A DNA stretch of 64,000 nt, taken from positions 1 to 64,000 of the forward strand of contig JAAYCM010000048.1 in the NCBI GenBank assembly GCA_012729765.1, read 5' to 3'. The notes below the pieces were generated by a model. It searched no databases and was not told the origin of the DNA. It worked only from the letters and a program-made list of their open reading frames with translations. Origin of the DNA: Chloroflexota bacterium. Lineage in GTDB: Bacteria > Chloroflexota > Anaerolineae > Aggregatilineales > Aggregatilineaceae. This document shows, one piece after another, positions 27,600 to 38,100 of the stretch; positions within the stretch are counted from its first letter, which is position 1; each line of letters begins with the position of its first letter. The position numbers were made by a program, and so were the translations under genes.

Positions 27600-28799
27600 A
27601 TGATCATGCACCGTCCGGGACTGAATGTGCTCCTGGTCCTGCTATCACTGGCGTTGGCCTCGCTGGCGTGCAGCCTGACCACATCGGAAGAAACCGAGCA
27701 GGCGCGGATCGAGGATATCCAGCAAAGCCCGCTGGTCCTGCTGATCGCCCCCGTCAACGGCAGCACCTACGCCGAGGGCGTGCCGGTTGCGCTCTACGCC
27801 ATCGCGCAGGAAACTAATCGCGGCGTGGCGCGGATCGAGTTCCGCGTGGACGATGTCGCGGTCGGTGAGGTGGCGGCCACCGAGGGCGAGAGCCAGGACA
27901 CGCTCGAAGCCCAGATCACCTGGGAGTCCACCGGGCAGACCGGCCACCTGATCACGGTCGAGGCATTCCGCGCGGATGGTTCCTCACTGGGGATGAACGA
28001 GGTTACGGTGCGCGTGGTCGAGCCGCCGACCGCCCAGCTTCCATCCAGCAGCGCCCGGACGAGCACCCCCGCCACCGATCAGACGCCGGAAGCCGCCGAG
28101 TCGCCCGCCGCACCGACCGGCGGAGACAGCCCCGCGCCTACAACCGCGCCAGTTGCTACCGCCGCCCCGCAGACCAGCGGCCCAACCGCCCGCATCAATT
28201 CGCCCAATCTGAACGTGCGCCAGGGGCCGGGCACCAGCTATCCGGCGGTGGGCGTGCTGGCCGATGGCGAGGTCGTGCCGCTGGTGGGCCGCAACAACGA
28301 CAGCAGTTGGTGGGCGATCAATTATGCCGGGGGCACAGCCTGGATTTTCGCCGGGCTGACCGCGACGCAGGGCGACACCAGCAGTCTGCCACTGGTCGCG
28401 CCGCCGCCCGCCCCGCCGACCAACACCCCCACCAACACACCGCCACCGGCTGCACCTGCCGATCTGGTGATCGACAGCCTGCGCCTGGACCCGCCCACAC
28501 CGCAGGTCGGCGTTACCTTCACCGTTTATGCAGTGGTGCGCAACGCCGGGCAGACCGCCTCGCCCGAAGCCGACGCGATGGCGACCTTCCAGCCCGGCAG
28601 CGAGCTGAGTCCCGCCGATCCACGCATCCCGGCCCTGCAGCCCGGCGAATCGCGCGAGATTTTCTTCCGCGTGACGCTGCACGAAGCCGCCGCGAACGTA
28701 ACCGGCACGGTCCAGGTGGATGTCAATAACGTGGTGGACGAGGGTGCCGCTGGCGAGACGAACAACACGCGCACCATCGCCTATTCCGTCAATCCGTAG
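27600..28799 (+). CDS. lipoprotein with Ig-like, SH3b and CARDB domains
   Basis: 399 aa, SD AAGGAG eight bases before ATG. The lipobox is LASLAC (Cys24). Next comes a bacterial Ig-like domain at about 42-140 (IAPVNGSTYAEGVPVALYA), a Thr/Pro/Ala linker, an SH3b domain at about 198-260 (SPNLNVRQGPGTSYPAVGVL), a short Pro-Thr linker and a CARDB-like domain at about 290-399 (LVIDSLRLDPPTPQVGVTF). All three are binding or adhesion modules, so it is likely a surface-anchored wall- or matrix-binding protein. It is monocistronic and convergent with the GT-C gene. Confidence 0.82.
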   Translation: MIMHRPGLNVLLVLLSLALASLACSLTTSEETEQARIEDIQQSPLVLLIAPVNGSTYAEGVPVALYAIAQETNRGVARIEFRVDDVAVGEVAATEGESQDTLEAQITWESTGQTGHLITVEAFRADGSSLGMNEVTVRVVEPPTAQLPSSSARTSTPATDQTPEAAESPAAPTGGDSPAPTTAPVATAAPQTSGPTARINSPNLNVRQGPGTSYPAVGVLADGEVVPLVGRNNDSSWWAINYAGGTAWIFAGLTATQGDTSSLPLVAPPPAPPTNTPTNTPPPAAPADLVIDSLRLDPPTPQVGVTFTVYAVVRNAGQTASPEADAMATFQPGSELSPADPRIPALQPGESREIFFRVTLHEAAANVTGTVQVDVNNVVDEGAAGETNNTRTIAYSVNP

Positions 28800-28805
28800 G
28801 CGCGC

Positions 28806-30431
28806 TCAGAACTGGTAGCCCAGGCCGTCGCCCAGCAGTGCCGGATCGATGGGGGCCAGCGGGACGATCACCAGCAGATCGGGCGCGACGCGCGTCACAA
28901 CGTGCGGCACGCCCGACGCACGAAACGCCTGCTCGAAGCGCGTCTCGACCTGTCCCGGCAGGATCACCTCGACGAACGCGACGCGCTCCGCCGCCGCGAT
29001 TGCCAGCGGCACTTCCGGGAAGCGCAGCAGCCCCCTGGCCCCATAGATGTCGTACCAGTCGGCGGCCAGGATGCGCTCGCGTGTCTCGAACATCAGCACG
29101 TGCGCCACGCCGACATCGGTCCACACGTGGCGGATACCCTGCTCGTCCAGAAACGCGATCAGCGGTTGGAGCGTTGCGGGCTGGCGCGTGTAGTAGGGCG
29201 AGACGAAGACCTGCGCAGGGCGGATACGTGCCGCGCCCAGCAGATTTAGCCCGATCACGCTGATCAGCACCGCCGCCGCGATCCACCACCCGCGCCGCCG
29301 CCGCGCCAGCCATACCGCCAGCGCCGCCGCGCCGATTGGCAGCGCGCTGTGCAGCATCAGCACATAGCGCCCGGTCGCGTCGAAGCCGAATTCGTTGAGC
29401 GCGTGATTGCCGTAGCCGCTGGCGAGATAGATCAGCGGCACGCCGGCGGCAAACAGCGCCAGCAGCCGCCGCGCCGCACGTCCACTCACCGGCCACGATC
29501 CGCGCCAGCCCCAGACGATCAGCCCGACCAGCCCGCCCTCGTACACAATTTGCAGCCACCAGACCGCGTCCCAGCTCAAGAGCTGCCAGGTGGGATCGCC
29601 GCTGACCAGGCGCGGGGCGAGGTCGTAGGTCAGATGATCGAGCACCGGCCCCAGGCTGCGCCAGCCGTCGCCCTGCTCGCTCAACAGGTAGTTGAACGTC
29701 GCGCCACCGTGCCGCAGGTTGTAGACCCAAAATGGCGCGCTCCCGGCCAGAAACGCCAGCGCCGCCGCCCAACCATGCCGCCGCAGCCGGTCGCGCCCGG
29801 AGAAGATCAGCACCAGCGCCGCCGGGACGAGATAGAACGCGATCAGCCACGACACCCAGAACCCGACACCGGCGAGCAGGCCCAGCGCCAGAAACGCGCG
29901 CCGCTGCTGCCCCGGCGATCCGCTGCCCGCCGCCGCACAACTCGCCGCGATCAGGGCCAGGTTGCCCAACACCGGCGTTTCGGCGGTCGCGCCCCAGGTT
30001 TTCATTCCCACGACCAGCAGATAGGCCGGGGCGCAGGCCGCCAGCAGCGCGCTGATCACGCCCACCCGCCGCCCGAACGCCAGCCAGCCCAGCCAGCCCG
30101 TCGTGGCGATATAGCCCCCCGACAGCAGCCAGGGCACGATCTTGAGCGTGATCGCGCTTGCGCCGAACAGGGCAAACTGCGGCGCGATCAGGTACGACTC
30201 CAGCGCGCCGAGATAGGGCTGGCCGGGATGAAATACCGGGCGTGCGCCGCGCAGAATCCGCAGGACTTGCAGCCCGACCATGCCCTCGTCGTAATCGTAA
30301 CGCCAGTCCGCCGCGATCAGCAGGATCAGGCGCAGCGCCAGCCCGGCCAGCGCCAGCAGCGCGATCACGGCGGCAGCCTGCCGGTTGAGGCGCACGGCAG
30401 TACGATCCCGGCTGAGTTGGAGCCACGACAT
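28806..30431 (-). CDS. GT-C glycosyltransferase (PMT/ArnT-like)
   Basis: 541 aa with about ten membrane helices. After the first helix comes WRYDYDEGMVGLQVLRIL, whose DxDE-type acidic motif is the catalytic signature of polyprenol-dependent GT-C enzymes; PYLGALESYLIAP is typical of the glycosyltransferase 39-like group. It would transfer a sugar from a lipid carrier on the outer membrane face. A longer frame shifted by one base over the same DNA was rejected because it lacks helices and is Arg/Gly/Ala-rich. It follows the gene at 30449 by 17 bp. Confidence 0.82.
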   Translation of the reverse strand: MSWLQLSRDRTAVRLNRQAAAVIALLALAGLALRLILLIAADWRYDYDEGMVGLQVLRILRGARPVFHPGQPYLGALESYLIAPQFALFGASAITLKIVPWLLSGGYIATTGWLGWLAFGRRVGVISALLAACAPAYLLVVGMKTWGATAETPVLGNLALIAASCAAAGSGSPGQQRRAFLALGLLAGVGFWVSWLIAFYLVPAALVLIFSGRDRLRRHGWAAALAFLAGSAPFWVYNLRHGGATFNYLLSEQGDGWRSLGPVLDHLTYDLAPRLVSGDPTWQLLSWDAVWWLQIVYEGGLVGLIVWGWRGSWPVSGRAARRLLALFAAGVPLIYLASGYGNHALNEFGFDATGRYVLMLHSALPIGAAALAVWLARRRRGWWIAAAVLISVIGLNLLGAARIRPAQVFVSPYYTRQPATLQPLIAFLDEQGIRHVWTDVGVAHVLMFETRERILAADWYDIYGARGLLRFPEVPLAIAAAERVAFVEVILPGQVETRFEQAFRASGVPHVVTRVAPDLLVIVPLAPIDPALLGDGLGYQF

Positions 30432-30448
30432 GAGCAGCGGTCTTGAGG

Positions 30449-31270
30449 CTAGGCGGTCACGGTGAACGGCATGGTGCTGACGGGGCCGGGGTTGTCGCCC
30501 AGATACAGGCGGATCTCGTAGCTGCCGGGCGGAAAACCGTTGTCGTCGCCAAAGAAGAAATAGGTCCGGCCCTCAGCTTCCGATCCCCACAGATAGTTGC
30601 TGCCGTCGATCAGTTCGCCGTCGCGGTAGAGGCTGCGCCGCCATACGACGCCCGGCTCCATCCCCCGAAACTGTACGAAGAAATAGATCCGGGTCGTGCC
30701 GGGACCGAAGGAATTCTGTGGATCGACCGGCTCCTGCCCGGCGGAAAGCTGGTCGTCCATCGCGGTGATGACCATCTGCGCGCCAGGTGAGGGCGTCACA
30801 CTGGAGATGACTGGGCCGTTGGCCGGGGTGAAGGTCGCAAAGGGTGTTTCGGTGGGCGTCGCACCGGGGGTAGCGGTCACGATCACAACCACGCTGGCTT
30901 CAGGGGGCGGGGTCGCATCCGGGGGAACGAGCGCGCCGTTATCGCTGGCAGCGGGAGATGTACCGGTGGGCGGCGGCAGATCGACCCCGCTGTCGCCCCC
31001 TGCGATCTCTGCCGTTGGAGTCGGCTCGTCATCCGGCGAGAGCTGGGTCAGAGCAATGAGCGAGATGCAGAAGAACGCGCTCAGGACCAGCATCACCACG
31101 CCCAGCACAAAAAACTGCCACCCGCGCTGGCCCGCCTCGCGCCGCCGCCGCCAGAAAACATCTTTGCGGCTGCGCCGGAACAGCCGCCACGACACCAAAA
31201 AGAGTAACAGGGCCAGCCCGAACAGAGCGGCAGTGAAATAGGGCAGGACATTCTCAATCGGTTCTGGCAT
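30449..31270 (-). CDS. membrane protein with external beta domain
   Basis: 273 aa. Helices at about 10-29 and 49-74 flank a very basic cytosolic loop (RLFRRSRKDVFWRRRREAGQR). A Pro/Thr/Asp linker (about 80-160) leads to a C-terminal domain (about 165-273) with IYFFVQFRGMEPGVVWRRSLYR and GSYEIRLYLGD, a beta-sandwich-like pattern. No family is recognised. A promoter (31308-31316) is visible; it probably heads a two-gene unit with the GT-C gene. Confidence 0.72.
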   Translation of the reverse strand: MPEPIENVLPYFTAALFGLALLLFLVSWRLFRRSRKDVFWRRRREAGQRGWQFFVLGVVMLVLSAFFCISLIALTQLSPDDEPTPTAEIAGGDSGVDLPPPTGTSPAASDNGALVPPDATPPPEASVVVIVTATPGATPTETPFATFTPANGPVISSVTPSPGAQMVITAMDDQLSAGQEPVDPQNSFGPGTTRIYFFVQFRGMEPGVVWRRSLYRDGELIDGSNYLWGSEAEGRTYFFFGDDNGFPPGSYEIRLYLGDNPGPVSTMPFTVTA

Positions 31271-31307
31271 ATCGGCCTACCTGTTGGCGGCGGGTGGAGC
31301 CGGGCAC

Positions 31308-31316
31308 ATTATAACA
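31308..31316 (-). promoter_or_regulatory. extended -10 promoter of the gene at 30449-31270
   Basis: On the minus strand TGTTATAAT, a perfect extended -10; no good -35 is present. It would start transcription about 30 nt before the ATG. Confidence 0.55.
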
Positions 31317-31396
31317 TAGGCCAGGCCGGGCCGGTGATTTCCTGGCCGGTGCCCCACCTTTTCGCGCTTCCTGCAAAAAATTAACCTTTCCGCCCC

Positions 31397-31425
31397 TTGT
31401 CAAAACGCACAGGGTTCACTATAAT
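31397..31425 (+). promoter_or_regulatory. promoter of the tRNA-Val gene
   Basis: TTGTCA (31397-31402), exactly 17 bp, TATAAT (31420-31425), 12 bases before the tRNA 5' end. Confidence 0.8.
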
Positions 31426-31437
31426 GATGAGCGTTGA

Positions 31438-31511
31438 GGGTCGTTAGCTCAGTTGGCTAGAGCGCGTCGTTGACATCGACGAGGTCAGAAGTTCAAGTCT
31501 TCTACGACCCA
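31438..31511 (+). tRNA. tRNA-Val (GAC)
   Basis: GGGTCGT pairs with ACGACCC as the acceptor stem. The D arm is TTAGCTCAGTTGGCTAGAGC. The anticodon stem CGTCG/CGACG holds loop TTGACAT with anticodon GAC, and the T loop is TTCAAGT. The discriminator is A and no CCA is encoded. Confidence 0.96.
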
Positions 31512-31515
31512 CTCA

Positions 31516-31547
31516 GGCGGCTGCTAATCATAGCAGCCGCCTTTTTT
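31516..31547 (+). terminator. terminator of the tRNA-Val gene
   Basis: GGCGGCTGCTA and TAGCAGCCGCC form a perfect 11-bp stem with loop ATCA, followed by six T residues. Confidence 0.92.
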
Positions 31548-31563
31548 GCGTCATCCGGCTGTG

Positions 31564-33894
31564 CTAGCCAAGCAGCGGCGGACACTCGGTTAGCTCCGTC
31601 ACCAAGAACGACGCCACCCAGCCCGTGATCTCCGACTGCTCGAACGTGAAGCGCACCTGGAACCAGCGCAGGTTATCCGTCCCCTGCCGCTGTGCCATGA
31701 CGTTCATCGCGGTGCCGCGCGGCACGACCATGATCTGCGTCGAGTTCTGGTTTGGCTGGGCACGGATGCGCGCCGCGTCGATACTGAGCACCCGGCACAG
31801 CGCCGAGGGCGTCGGCGTGATGGTGGGCGTATCGGTTGGCTGCGGTGTATCGCTGGGCGTGGGCGTGATGCTCGGCGTGTAAGTATGCGTCGGCGTGTCG
31901 CTCGGCGTGGGCGTCCAGGTGTGGGTCGGTGTATCGCTCGGCGTCGGTGTCCAGGTTTCAGTGGGCGTCAGCGAGGGCGTGATCGTCAGCGTCGGTGTGA
32001 GCGTCGGCGTCGGACTGGGCGTGACTGTCGGCGTCTCAGTCGGCAGCGGCGTCTCGGTCGGAATCTCGGTCATGGTCGCGGTCAGCGTCGGCGTATCGCT
32101 TGGCGGGTTGATGATCGGGTTCCAGGCCGGGCGCGTCGCCAGCGCCACCACCCCCAGGACGATCAGCATCACGATGCCGGTGATCCCCGTGACGAGATAG
32201 CGCCGCCGCCGCTGCTCGCGCACCTGCTCTTCGAGCCGCAGAATCTCGGTGCGCCGCCCCAGAATACGGAATGGCTCGTCTTTCGAGACTTCCAGCCAGC
32301 GCTGCGCGGTCTGCGTGTCACCCTGATCGAGCGCCGCCTCGACGCGCTCCAGGTGGCGCGCCAGCAGATCGGCCACGATCATGCGGTAGCGCGGGTCCTG
32401 GGCGTAATGGCGCAGGCCGCCCAGCATCGTGCGCGCCTGGCTCAACTCGTTCTCGTAATTCTGCGCGACCAGCGCCGACGCCCGCTCGATCACATGCCGG
32501 GCCTCGGCCATGTCGGCTTCGCCCTGGCGCGCGCGCTGGAGCAGGCTGTTGATATCCTCGTTGGTTGGGTCCAGCTCTGCCGCCGTTTCGAGCGCGCGCA
32601 CAGCCTCGGTCGTCAGCCGCAGCCGCTCTTCGAGCACCGTCGCGGACTCGACGCGGGTCAGCGCACCCTGCGCCTGGCTGAAAAGCTGCGCGATCACGTT
32701 ATCCACGCGGTCCTCGACCTCGCGCACCAGCCGCTTCAGCCGCTCGCTGCCGGGGAGCATCTGGCGCAGGCTCGCCAGCATATTGAGCAGGTGCTGCAAT
32801 TCGCGCGCCCGCTCGCCCAGCGAGCCGCTGGTCATATTAAGCTGGACGGTGGCCTGATCGAACTGCTGGCGCACGCTGCGCACCAGGTCGATGCGCTCCT
32901 GCGACAGGGGATCGTTGGGGACGACCCGCATCGCGCCCTCATACTTCTGCAGCGCCCCGTCCCAGTCGTCGGCGGCCAGCAGCCGGTCGCCTTCCAACAG
33001 CAGCTCGCGCGCCAGGGCCAGGTCTTGAATATCGAGCAGCGCCTGCTCGACATCCTTCCAGCTTACGATCCCCGCCCGCGCCGCCAGATCGCGCGCTTCG
33101 CGGTAGAGCCGCTCCGCCTCGTCATAGTTCCCGGCGCGCACGAGCGAGTTAGCGCGGTTATAAGCCACGCGCGCATCGAACGGAATACGGTGATCGGGCA
33201 CGACGCCCCGCAGCAGGTTGTCCTCGGCCTTCTGGCGATATTCCTGCGCCTGGGCGTTGTCCGGGTCCTGCGCCAGAATGCGATTCGCCAGATCGACGGC
33301 GCGCTGGTAATCGCCGGAATAGTACGCCTGGCTCGCGTCGGAGAGCAGGCTGCTCAGCGCACCGGAATAGGCCGGCGGGGCAGCAGGCGTGGAGTCGCGC
33401 GCCGGAACTATCGCGCTGGGGCTGGGCGGCGCTTCCTGGGCCGGGGGCGGCGTGATCACCGCCGGCGGCTCATCGATTTCCAGCCCGTAGCGTTCCAGCA
33501 GACCGCGCACCTTCAGCGCCAGGTTGGGGCTGCGCTCGGCGGCCTGCTGGAGCAGTTCCTGCGTCTCCGGGTTGTCGGGATCGGCATCGAGCGCCTCGGC
33601 CAGGATGTCGATCGCTTCGTCGATGTCGTCCTCGTCCCCGGCAATCTCGATCCGAATCCGCGCCCGGCGCAGCAGCCCGCGCACATTGGCCGCTTCGGGC
33701 GAGGCCGGGGCACTGCGGCGCGCCAACTCGGCAAACAGCTCGCGCGCAGACTCTTCGTACTGCGTGTTCTTGCTCTGGGCCAGCAGCATTCGCGCTTCGT
33801 TTTCCAACTGCGCGATTTCGCTGGCCGTAGCGCTCGACGGCAGGGCGTCCAGCGCGCGGCGCAGGGCATCCAGTTGTTGTCTTAGATCGGCCAT
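31564..33894 (-). CDS. helical-repeat membrane protein with external SH3b domain
   Basis: 776 aa. The first about 560 residues are cytosolic helices with TPR-like segments (for example [30 protein letters not shown] near 200). A basic patch (EQRRRRY) precedes one membrane helix at about 568-587. Then comes a Thr/Pro/Ser linker of about 100 residues made of imperfect [12 protein letters not shown] repeats, and a C-terminal SH3b-like domain at about 697-770 ([19 protein letters not shown]). It looks like a sensor or scaffold joining a wall-facing SH3b to a cytosolic interaction surface. It is third in a unit with two kinase-like proteins. Confidence 0.8.
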   Translation of the reverse strand: MADLRQQLDALRRALDALPSSATASEIAQLENEARMLLAQSKNTQYEESARELFAELARRSAPASPEAANVRGLLRRARIRIEIAGDEDDIDEAIDILAEALDADPDNPETQELLQQAAERSPNLALKVRGLLERYGLEIDEPPAVITPPPAQEAPPSPSAIVPARDSTPAAPPAYSGALSSLLSDASQAYYSGDYQRAVDLANRILAQDPDNAQAQEYRQKAEDNLLRGVVPDHRIPFDARVAYNRANSLVRAGNYDEAERLYREARDLAARAGIVSWKDVEQALLDIQDLALARELLLEGDRLLAADDWDGALQKYEGAMRVVPNDPLSQERIDLVRSVRQQFDQATVQLNMTSGSLGERARELQHLLNMLASLRQMLPGSERLKRLVREVEDRVDNVIAQLFSQAQGALTRVESATVLEERLRLTTEAVRALETAAELDPTNEDINSLLQRARQGEADMAEARHVIERASALVAQNYENELSQARTMLGGLRHYAQDPRYRMIVADLLARHLERVEAALDQGDTQTAQRWLEVSKDEPFRILGRRTEILRLEEQVREQRRRRYLVTGITGIVMLIVLGVVALATRPAWNPIINPPSDTPTLTATMTEIPTETPLPTETPTVTPSPTPTLTPTLTITPSLTPTETWTPTPSDTPTHTWTPTPSDTPTHTYTPSITPTPSDTPQPTDTPTITPTPSALCRVLSIDAARIRAQPNQNSTQIMVVPRGTAMNVMAQRQGTDNLRWFQVRFTFEQSEITGWVASFLVTELTECPPLLG
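31800..32100. repeat. imperfect tandem DNA repeat encoding a Thr-Pro linker
   Basis: Variants of GGCGTGGGCGTCCAGGTGT and TCGCTCGGCGT recur about every 30-60 bases, encoding Thr/Pro/Ser repeats on the minus strand. The repeat is likely to expand and contract by slippage. Confidence 0.6.
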
Positions 33895-34010
33895 ACGGCG
33901 TCTCGCTCTCTGTGCATGCAGTCGAATACGCTAACCACCTGTCCGCAGGCTGCGTGTCCGGCGGAAATGCAGGGCACAGCATTCCCCCATCGCAGCCCGG
34001 CGGAACAGGG

Positions 34011-35144
34011 TTAAGGAATCACACGGTGATTCAGGGCGTCGTTGATCTGTGCCAGCAGCCGCCGCAGCTCGGCTTCCATATCCTCGTTGATGTCGTCCAG
34101 GATGACGGCTTCCAGCAGGCTTTCACGCGCAGCCCGGATCGCGTCCTGTCCGGCGCGCAGTTGGGCCAGCCCGGCGCGCACATGGTCCCGTGCCTGGCGC
34201 AGCGCCGGGACGGCGTGCAGCCCTGGCAGGTCCCAACCGTGCCGCGTCGCGACGCGCTCCAGCCCGGTCCGAAACACACGCACGTTCGGGATATCCTGGC
34301 GTGCGCCCTGCTGCAACAGGTCTTGCAGCGCCGGACTGAGCGACGGCTCCACGCCAAAATCAAGATGGTTCACGTCGGCATAGCGCTGCTCGACCTCGGC
34401 CTGGGATGCGGGCTGGGGCATCAAGGTGCCCTTCTGCGGCGAGAGGCCGGTCACGATCGGATACAGGATGCCCACGCACAGGTTATGGATGTCCTGCGCC
34501 AGCGATTGGTCGAGAGTGTGCGTGCCGGTTTCGAGAAGCTGCGAGCTGTTCAGGTCGATCACGCGCAGCGTTTGCCCGTCCCAATAGACGTGCTCCAGCT
34601 TGTGATCCAGGTAGGTGATGCGCTGCTCGTGCGCGTCCTGCAAGAACGACGCGAATTGCAGCGCCAGGTCGAGCGCCTCTTCGGTCGGCAGACGCCGCCG
34701 CCCGTTGGGCACGTTGGGTTTCATCTGGTAAAAGAGATTGTGATGGCGCGGCAGCAGTTCCAGCGCCAGATAGGGCCGCCAGTTGCGCGCGATACAGGGG
34801 TAGAGATTCTCGCGAAAGGCGGCCACATTGGTCCCCAACGCCAGCACCTCGCCGCCTTCGGGACGCTCGCCCGGCGCGGAGATATAGCCGCAGTCGTAGA
34901 AGCGCACGGTGGCCGGGTTGCACGCCAGGCGCGCCAGCAGATCGGCCTCGTTGATAAACGCGCGCGCTTCCCAGGCCGGAGTCCCCTCACCTGAGAGGTG
35001 TTCCGGGCGCATCACCTTAAAAGCCGCCATCTGCCCGGTCGGAACATGCTGCGCTTCCAGCACGCGCGCATAATGACCCGGCGCGAAGGTATCGATGTAG
35101 TTCCCCATCCGGTACACGTCGTCCAAAAATACGGTTTCCGACAC
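34011..35144 (-). CDS. kinase-like protein with altered catalytic loop
   Basis: 377 aa from a GTG at 35144 (AGGATA upstream). Residues about 15-290 follow the protein-kinase order: Lys43 in AAFKVM, a Glu66 helix (FINEADLLARL), catalytic loop ITYLDHKLEHVYW and metal motif VIDLN. The canonical HRD reads YLD (Asp180 kept), the loop Lys is kept (Lys182), the loop Asn is His (185), and DFG reads DLN (Asp197 kept). The last about 80 residues are helical. Activity is uncertain: enough acidic residues remain for catalysis, but a pseudokinase is equally possible. It lies 45 bp after the large kinase-like gene. Confidence 0.75.
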   Translation of the reverse strand: MSETVFLDDVYRMGNYIDTFAPGHYARVLEAQHVPTGQMAAFKVMRPEHLSGEGTPAWEARAFINEADLLARLACNPATVRFYDCGYISAPGERPEGGEVLALGTNVAAFRENLYPCIARNWRPYLALELLPRHHNLFYQMKPNVPNGRRRLPTEEALDLALQFASFLQDAHEQRITYLDHKLEHVYWDGQTLRVIDLNSSQLLETGTHTLDQSLAQDIHNLCVGILYPIVTGLSPQKGTLMPQPASQAEVEQRYADVNHLDFGVEPSLSPALQDLLQQGARQDIPNVRVFRTGLERVATRHGWDLPGLHAVPALRQARDHVRAGLAQLRAGQDAIRAARESLLEAVILDDINEDMEAELRRLLAQINDALNHRVIP

Positions 35145-35189
35145 GCTTATCCTACCTTTTCCAGTTGCTTAACCTGTGGGCCGCCCGTG

Positions 35190-38100
35190 TCAGGGCAGCT
35201 CGGAGCGCGGCCTGATCGTCACGCTGAACGCGCTCACCTTCACCTGCACGCCTTGGCCAGACGCATACAGCACCAGCGTGATCGGCTCTGAATTCGGAAA
35301 GAGAATCACGGGGTCGCCCAGGTGCTTGCCATCGACAAAGAAGCCGAGCGTGTTCTCGTCCACGCGACGCATCGACAGCTCGATCTCGGCGTCCTGCTGC
35401 GGCATGACGCTGCGCAGGTAGAAGCGATCATTCTGGCTCAGGCCGAGATTGATCAGGTTCGACTCGTCGAAGCGCACCTGCCCGACAGCGGTCTGGCCGC
35501 TGCGGTTGATCGCACCCAGGCCGAACGCCACCTCATCATTCGCCAGCGCGGTATCGTCCCATGCCACCAGCTCCAACACGACATCCGCCCGGTTGAGCGC
35601 GTTCGCCACGCCTGGCTGAAACAATGCCGCCAGCAGGTCCGGCGTCAGCTCGATTTGCAGCACCCCGCCCCCGCTGTTGGCCGTCGAGAGCAGCCAGCCA
35701 TCGCCCTCCACCCTGGCATCGAACGCGCCAGTGGGCCACACACGCTGATCGGCGGGCAGCACGGCGAGCGACTCGAGCACGTCCAGCGTGCCGCCCGTCA
35801 CAGGCAGGTCGGGGCTGCTCACCGATGCCAGCGCTTCGGTTGCCGGTGGCGTGGTCGGATCAAGGGTTGGCTCGGCGGTCGGCTCAGGCGTCGCGCTCGG
35901 CGGGGGCAGCAGGGTCGGTGTGGGCGGCTCCGGCGTGGCGGATGGCGGCTCGGTGGTGGGGAGCGGCGCAGCAGTCTCAACTCCCGCTCCAATCGCGTGC
36001 GCGGGCGTGTTCGACGGCTCGGCGGTCGGCCCAGGCGTCGCGCTCGGCGGGGGCAGCACCGCCCCGACAATCTCGGTCGGCGCGCTGTCCGGCTGGATGC
36101 CCGGCTCGTCATCGCGCCCTGCATAGCGGATAATCGCAAACACCGCCGCGACGATCAGCACCGCGACCGCCGCCAGGATAATCCGGTTCCAGGGCAGCTC
36201 GCTCGTCGGCGCTTCCGGCTCCAGTTCGACCGGCTCCGGCTCGCGGTCGTCTTCCAGAAAGGCGAGCGTCTGGACCTCGACCGGGAGCGTCTGATATGAG
36301 TCGGCTTCCGGCTCCGGCGCGATCCCCACCGGTTCGATCTCGTCCGGCGGCTGCGCCTCGATCACCGATTCCCAGTGACGGAAAAGCGGATAGGCCGGGT
36401 GCTTGGTGATGAACAACGAGGTGAAATGCCGCCCAAACGCGGCCAGCTTCTCGCGCCGGGTCAGCCGCGCCGAGGTGTACGTTTCCAGCACGGCCCAATA
36501 CATATCTTCCCACTGGCGGACCTGATGGGCATAGTCCGGCCCCAGGTGGTCGAGCGTCACCCGCACGATGCGGCGCAGCGTCTCGCCCACCGCCGGATCG
36601 ACCTCACTACGCGGCGCGAGGGCCGCCTGCTCCACGCTCAGGCGGGCCTGCTGAAGCTCGGCGGCGCTATCGCGCAGTTCGGTCAGCCACGCCACAAAAC
36701 GATCCACGTCCAGCCCGGCGCGCTCAATCGCCATCTGGATATGCTCCAGGGCCGCGTCAAGCTGCTGGCGCGCGGCGTGGAAATCACCATCGGACCAGTC
36801 GCGCACCGCCTCGGTGACGGCGTTCAGCGCCGGGCCGGTACCGACCAGCCAATCTTCGGCCAGCGGCGCGTTCAGGGCGCGGCGCGCCTCTTCGAGATCG
36901 CCGGGGCCGGAAACATCGTTGAGCACTTTCTGCGCAGTCTGGACCAGCCGCCGCCCGGTCAGGGTGCGATCAAGCACCTGGAAGAGGCGGTGCAGGCGCG
37001 CGTCGTCGTAGGTCTTGGCCGCCACATCGCGCCAGAACTCGGCATCGTTCAGGTCGCCGCCCAACAGCGCCAGCATCCCGCGCAGGGTGTAATGGGTGTA
37101 GAGCGCGCGCCACCCGGCACTGCTGCTCTGGCGAATATACGCCACAATGCCCCGGCTCATAGCGCGCAGATAGAGCGCGGTGTTGGGCATCTGCTCGGCA
37201 AAGGTGCGGCGCTCCTGCTCTTCTTCGGTGAGCAGCACCGTCAGCACCTCGGTTTCGACCTGATCGGTGATGTCGAGACTCTGCATCCCATCCGCCGCCA
37301 GCCAGTGATCGGCCAGCTCGCTCAGCCGCCGCAGCCGTTCCGCCGCTAGCCGCTCGCCATCGGTCTGAGCCGCCTCATACGCCTGCTGCCCGATGTCTAT
37401 CGCGCGGATGAAATCGCCCCGGTCCCACGCCTTCCAGCCCTCGACCAGCAGGTCGCCCAGGCGCGTGTTGGGGCTGTGATGCTCGACATAGGCCGCGTCG
37501 GGGATGCGGTTCGCCAGCGTGCCCAGCCATGCCGCCAACTGCTCGTTGAAGGGGCGGATGATCTCGGCGGTATCGCGCAGCACCTCGATGGTCGGCTGGC
37601 GGCGGCCCAGCGCGAGATAGCTGATCGTGCGTGCCCAGCCTTCCCCGGCGCGGTGCAGCGCGTGAGCCGCCGCTTCAAGCCGGGGATCGGGCAGATCGCG
37701 CAGATACGGATCGAGGAAGTCCTGCACGTCGGCGAACCAGTCCGCCAGGTTTACGCCGTTGTCCTTGGGCTTGAACTGCCCCAGCGCGGCCACCGCCTGG
37801 TGCACTTCATCGAAGTAGCTGCTCAGGGCGGCGAAATGGGGCGAGGTCGGATCGATCAGGGACGCCTGATAGAGTAATTCCCCGGCGCGGGACGGATCGC
37901 CGAAGACGTACTGCCCAACCTCGCCGAGCAGATCGACCAGATCGTGGGCCGCGCGCCGTGCCCGGATCACCGAGGCCAGCGCCGCCGGCTGACCGCTCTC
38001 CCCACCGTCATCCGGCAGGGCATCTACCGCTTCTTCGAGCTGGCCCAGCGCGGCAATCGTCTGCTGGTAGACGATTTGCAGGCCGGTCAGGCCGGGCAGC

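Noticed and set aside
28789-30426. A 545-codon frame shifted by one base relative to the GT-C gene
   Set aside because: No hydrophobic helices and Arg/Gly/Ala-rich; the chosen frame has about ten helices and the DxDE motif.
31800-32100. The regular repeat as a CRISPR array
   Set aside because: Units are imperfect, in frame within a coding region and encode a Thr-Pro linker; there are no unique spacers.
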